The notes below the pieces were generated by a model, which was not told where the DNA came from, did no database searches, and saw nothing but the letters and a program-made list of their open reading frames with translations. From the NCBI RefSeq assembly GCF_037893015.1, contig NC_133660.1:280169567-280233566 (forward strand): a DNA stretch of 64,000 nucleotides, in the 5' to 3' direction. Source of the stretch: Macrotis lagotis (Eukaryota > Chordata > Mammalia > Peramelemorphia > Peramelidae). Of the stretch, positions 58,441 through 64,000 are shown piece after piece (the stretch's first letter is position 1; each line of letters begins with the position of its first letter). The position numbers and the translations under genes were made by a program.

Positions 58441-59593
58441 TAAGGGGTTATACTGGATAGATACATCTCAAAAAGAGAAGGATATGTTTTAGAAGATAGA
58501 ATGGAGAGAAATGCACAGTTAGTGATTATAACTGTAAATGTTAATAGGTTGAATTCACCATAAAAAGCAAGAAGATAACAGAATGGATTTGAAAACAGAA
58601 TCCAAAAATATATTGATAACAATCTATTTGAAACAGAAAGATACACAGAGTTAACAAATAATGGATTGGAAAAAATCTAATATGCTTCACCTGAAGTAAA
58701 GAAAGTCAATCATTATCTCAGCCAAAGTAAAATCAAAACTAGACTTAATTTTAAAAGATAACCAGGGAAAACACATATTGCTAAAAGGTGTCATAGACAA
58801 TGAATTAACTTCAATCCCAAACACATGTGCAATAGATGGAAGAGAATCCAGAGTTTTAAAGGAAATGTTAAATGAGTACTAGGAGAGCACTGCAAGACTA
58901 TATTAGTGAGAGATACAAGTTACCCCTTCTCAAACCTAAATAAATATTAACCAAGAAACAAGCAAGTTAAGGAGATGAAGACTTCGGTAAGATTTAGATA
59001 TTTTTGAGCTGTAGAGAATTCAGAATAGAAATAGAAGTGTACACCTAATTCTCCCCTGTGCGTGGGACCCCTACAAAAAATTGATCATGTGTTAGGGCAG
59101 AAAACCCTCACAAACAATGTGAGAAATGTAGAAAAGAAGAACTATTAAATATATCATTTCCTGACTATAATGCAATAAAATTATATTCAATAAAGGACCT
59201 TTGAAGCACAGATTAAAAATTAATTGGAAACAAAATGACTTAATCCTAAAGAACAGGTGGATCAAAAAATGAATCATAGGAAAAAAAGAATAATTTCACT
59301 AAAGATGAGAAATATACCATAATTTGTGGAATGTTGCCAAAGCTGGACTTAAGGGGAATTTTATATCTCCAATTGCTTACATCAATAAAACAGAGAAAAA
59401 GCGGATCAACAAATTGGGCATGCAACAGCAAAACTAAACTGAACTTTGAAAAGCAACACATTAAAACCCTTCAAACACTAAAATATCCTGAAAATCAAAG
59501 GAGAGATTAACAAAATTGAAAGTTTAAATAAACTAATAAAACTAGGAGCTGGTTATTTTAAAAATAAACCATAGGCTAATTTGATTTTTTTTT
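58440..59593 (+). mobile_element. L1 ORF2 endonuclease-to-linker region, decayed, left part of host
   Basis: Degenerate L1 ORF2 blocks appear in order: a KTHIxLKGVIDNEL-like stretch near 58770, KIDHVLGQK near 59080, TYHNLW-AAKA-like 'YHNLWNVAKAGLKGNF' near 59318-59365, and INKTRSW near 59528-59555. Many stops. It continues after the insertions at 61302. This is the host of the RPSA retrocopy. Confidence 0.75.
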
Positions 59594-61133
<1,540 letters not shown>

Positions 61134-61151
61134 ACTAATTTGATTTTTTTT

Positions 61152-61288
61152 AATCTTTTGTTTTGCAAGGCAATGGGGTTAAGTGACTTGCCCAAGGTCA
61201 CACAGATAGGAAATTAAGTGTCTGAGGCAGGATTTGAACTCAGGTTCTCCTGACTCCAGGACTGGTGCTCTATCTACCTAGCTGCCTG
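61152..61288 (-). mobile_element. CORE-SINE, antisense, inserted in the RPSA target duplication
   Basis: 'tttgcaaggcaatggggtta', 'agtgacttgcccaaggtcac', 'gatttgaactcaggttctcc' and 'gctctatctacctagctgcc'. Its own duplication is CTAATTTGATTTT (61135-61147) and CTAATGTGATTTT (61289-61301). The left copy is also the right-hand duplication of the RPSA insertion. Confidence 0.92.
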
Positions 61289-61301
61289 CTAATGTGATTT
61301 T

Positions 61302-61500
61302 AAGAAAAGGAAGAAAACCAACTTGTCATTGTCAAGAATGAAAAAGATGAACTCATAATCAATGAAGAAGAAATAAAAGCAATTACCTTTTCCAACCAGA
61401 TGCCAATGAAAATGACCATCTAGATGAAATGAGTGAATATTTATCATAATATAAATTGTTCAGATGAACCGAATGGGAAGAAGAGAAAACTTTGTAAGAA
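61302..61500 (+). mobile_element. L1 ORF2 linker, right part of host
   Basis: 'aagaatgaaaaagatgaact', 'cataatcaatgaagaagaaa' and 'taaaagcaattaccttttcc' continue the region interrupted at 59593 (KNEKDELIINEEEIKAI in degenerate form). Confidence 0.65.
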
Positions 61501-61504
61501 ATGT

Positions 61505-63769
61505 CCTTTACCAGGACACCTTAAGGTTTACAAAACACTGTGCAAATCTCATTTGATCCTCAGGAGGTGAAATTATTATCTCGATTTTATAAATTAAGAA
61601 ATTGAGATAAATGGGGGTGGAGTGAATGACTCTCAGTTAAGTGTCTAAGGAGAGGTTTGAGCCACGGAGTTCTCAGTGTTAACCACAACTGCCATAGTCT
61701 CACATCATAGGCAGAATTTGAACTCAAACCCTCTTGACTCTGAAGTCAGCTTTCCAGCTACAATACCACACTACCTCTCTCTATGAGTCTGTACAAAATA
61801 AATACATGGTAAACTTTTACTGGGGGGGGGACAAAGTCCACACTGGGCTCCCCTCCCAGAGCTATGCTCCTGACCTGGTTCAAGGTCTAGAATGGTGCCA
61901 TAGACCTGAATCACTTAGCCATGATAGACCATGTGGACCTCACTCAGAGCTGGGCTCTTTCTTCTCTAGATTTTTCCTTGTCCTCCTGCCCTGGGGGGAT
62001 GGTGATTACAGAGAAGTGAGAGCTTAGGGGTTTGAGAAGCACCAGACTGGTCCTGCCATCTGCCTGAGCAGTTTCCTCCCCAGCCCAGAGTCCCTTGAAG
62101 GAGAGAGCCCAGACAACCTGAAACTGAGGCCAAGTCCCTGGAGACTTCTGGATGGACTCAGCACCTGGAGCCAAGGCCATTCTCTTTCAAAGATGATGCC
62201 AATCTGCTGAGAATGTCCGTATGGTGAGCACAGTTTCCAGACAAATAGAACCAGCCCCCAGCACTGGGATGAAGGCTAGGATTGAGTGAGAGTAGGAGCG
62301 AGCCCACCATGATCTACCCAGGTGGCCCTGTAAGTCGAGTCAAGTCTCCACCGGGGAGCCTTCCCCAGTCTGCATGGAAATACCCAGGAAAGAACATTCT
62401 ATTAAGAAGGGTCAATGGTGGATCAAAAGAACCCTGAGCTGAAAGAAGGCCTTGGGGTCAGCCATCCAACTCCCCTGGAAAAGGGAGCCGCAAAGGCTGT
62501 GCCTGGCTGATGGGCCCCCAGCCTCTTCTCCAAGGTCTCCAGCATCTATCTAAAGCAGCCCATTACACTTGGAGACGGTTCTCCCTATTAAATCTGCTTT
62601 TGTCAGAGGGGAAGCATGATAAAGGAGATACAGCCCATACTGGGAGGGAGGAACATCTGAGTTCAAACTGAAGAGTTGTGTGGTTTTATAGGAGACTGGA
62701 CTTTTCTGAATCTCAAATTCCTGAACAGTAAAGCCAGGGTACTGCTATCTCCATCGCCAGCCTCACGGGATGGCTGTGAGGAATAGCTGAGATCCTACCT
62801 AGCTTACGCTTTGTGAGTCTTCAAGACTGGGGTCCACATCAGCTCTCATCCTTAGGGGGTTTTCTGGACTTCCAGCCTCTATGTTCCTGCCCCCCCCCCC
62901 ATCACATCACATCCTGTCTGTGGGGCCAAGGCTTTCCCTTTGCAGGTGTGCTGTTGGGGAGGCAGAGCCAGCTCTGGTTTTTAGAACTTGGATATTTGCT
63001 GATTATATCTTTAGAACTGGAGGGACCTCAGAGATCATCCCCCCCCCCCATTTTTTTCTGCAGGAGGATGTAAACCTTAGCAAGCAGAAGGGACTGAAGT
63101 GGCCTCCTGGGGACTCTGCCTCCCAACCCAGTTGGGCCCCAGGGGGGTCAGCTGGTGAACCCCTCCTTCCTTCTCTTGCTCCCCCAGTGCCTGAGGCTGG
63201 GCAGGGAGAGGGCCCCCAAGAGCAGCTGTTCCCCTTGCTATGTTCTGCAAAGAATGAGAAAAGCAACCATTTCTTTTTTTTTTTTTTGATGAGGACCAGA
63301 GTGCTCAGTGGCCACTGGGGGCTGGGCATGCTTAATATTCCATGCTGGGGCCCTGGGGTGATCCCAATACAAAGATAGTGATTCTCTAAGGCTTCTAGGA
63401 CAAAACCCCAAGTCTCTCCTGAGAGGGGCTCTCAGCACAGAGGGAGGGAGGGAAGGAAGGAGGGAGGGAGCCCGCCCAGGGAGCAAGATTTTAGCAGTCT
63501 GAGAAGGGCCCACACTCCATCATTGCCATGGTTTCTGTTCCCCGAAGAAATGGACTACCAAGAAAAAGTTCCACAGATCGCCTCTGTCTGTGATTGGGGC
63601 AGGACGGCCATCTGGGAAGGAGACCAGCTCCCCCTTCTTGAGAGATTTGATCACCAGCAAGGACAGAACACTCAAGGTCAAAGGAAAGGGCCTGGGACTG
63701 GGCACCTATAGGTGTTAATTGAAGAAATGCTTCCCCAGAGAGCATCAAAGCAGCAAGAACAGGACCGGT
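61505..63769. other. Unique DNA with old repeats, no gene seen
   Basis: MIR3-like at 61515-61690 ('ccttaaggtttacaaaacac'). L3/CR1 block near 62450-62600 ('aagcagcccattacacttgg'). MIR at 62640-62815 ('gagttcaaactgaagagttg' to 'gatggctgtgaggaatagct'). A C run lies at 63042-63050 and a T run at 63272-63287. ORFs of up to 165 residues (62881-63378) are low-complexity and match nothing I know. Confidence 0.45.
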
Positions 63770-63785
63770 GATCCCAGGATTCTTT

Positions 63786-63931
63786 TTTGGTTTTTGTAAG
63801 GCAATGAGTTTAAGTGGCTTGTCCAAGGTCACGCAGCTAGGCAACAATTAAGTGTCTGAGGCTGAATTTGAACTCAGGTCCTCCTGACCCCAGGGTCAGT
63901 GCTCTATCTACTGCTCCACCTAGCTGCCCCA
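63786..63931 (-). mobile_element. CORE-SINE, antisense, 16-bp perfect TSD
   Basis: 'gtaaggcaatgagtttaagt', 'ggcttgtccaaggtcacgca', 'gaatttgaactcaggtcctc' and 'ctgctccacctagctgcccc'. GATCCCAGGATTCTTT is duplicated perfectly at 63770-63785 and 63932-63947. The remaining bases to 64000 hold nothing recognisable. Confidence 0.96.
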
Positions 63932-64000
63932 GATCCCAGGATTCTTTAACTTTGAGAAACCAAGACTCCAGAGGGATGGGAGGCCAGGCAAGGTTTATTC

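Overview
This is about 64 kb of nuclear DNA from a mammal, almost certainly a marsupial. The main evidence is repeated SINE copies with a tRNA-like head (box A TGGCGCAGTGG, box B GTTCAAATCC) and a conserved 3' half ending in CACTTAACCCCATTGCCTTG. I recognise these as the marsupial Mar1/WSINE1-type CORE-SINE group. They sit beside marsupial-type L1, L2, L3/CR1 and MIR copies. The exact species cannot be read from the window. I see no intact protein-coding gene and no tRNA, rRNA, snRNA or CRISPR. The open reading frames are chance ORFs in GC-rich or simple-repeat DNA, or pieces of decayed retroelements. The window is intergenic or deep intronic.

Layout: 1-12 kb is relatively GC-rich and mostly unique, with scattered MIR and L2 relics and a CpG-rich element near 7.9-8.3 kb. 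12.5-22 kb mixes unique sequence, MIR, a nested L1 pair (14.0-15.7 kb), a SINE with a 227-nt pure-purine tail (18.7-19.0 kb) and AC/TC/GGAA microsatellites. 22-36 kb is repeat-rich: an L2 broken by a SINE and an L1, a long decayed L3/CR1, several SINEs and more L3/CR1. 36.7-37.4 kb holds a pyrimidine tract followed by a candidate enhancer with three perfect POU octamers. 42-46 kb is AT-rich and contains two back-to-back antisense L1-type elements. 48.8-49.2 kb is a purine-rich tract. 50-53 kb has MIR, L1 and SINE nests. 58-61.5 kb has the most complex nest.

The best-supported gene-derived feature is a processed pseudogene of ribosomal protein SA (RPSA, the laminin receptor precursor) on the minus strand at 59,594-61,133. 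It keeps the 5' UTR from the first transcribed bases, the coding region, an AATAAA signal and a poly(A) remnant. It is dead: the ATG has become ATA, there are frameshifts, and there is an early stop. It lies inside an older plus-strand L1. A later L1 3' fragment interrupts its 5' UTR, and a SINE has inserted in one copy of its target-site duplication.

Nothing here looks like a new gene system. The items most worth checking are the octamer/E-box cluster at 37.1-37.35 kb, the CpG-rich element at 7.9-8.3 kb, the RPSA nest, and two partial-dimer SINEs.
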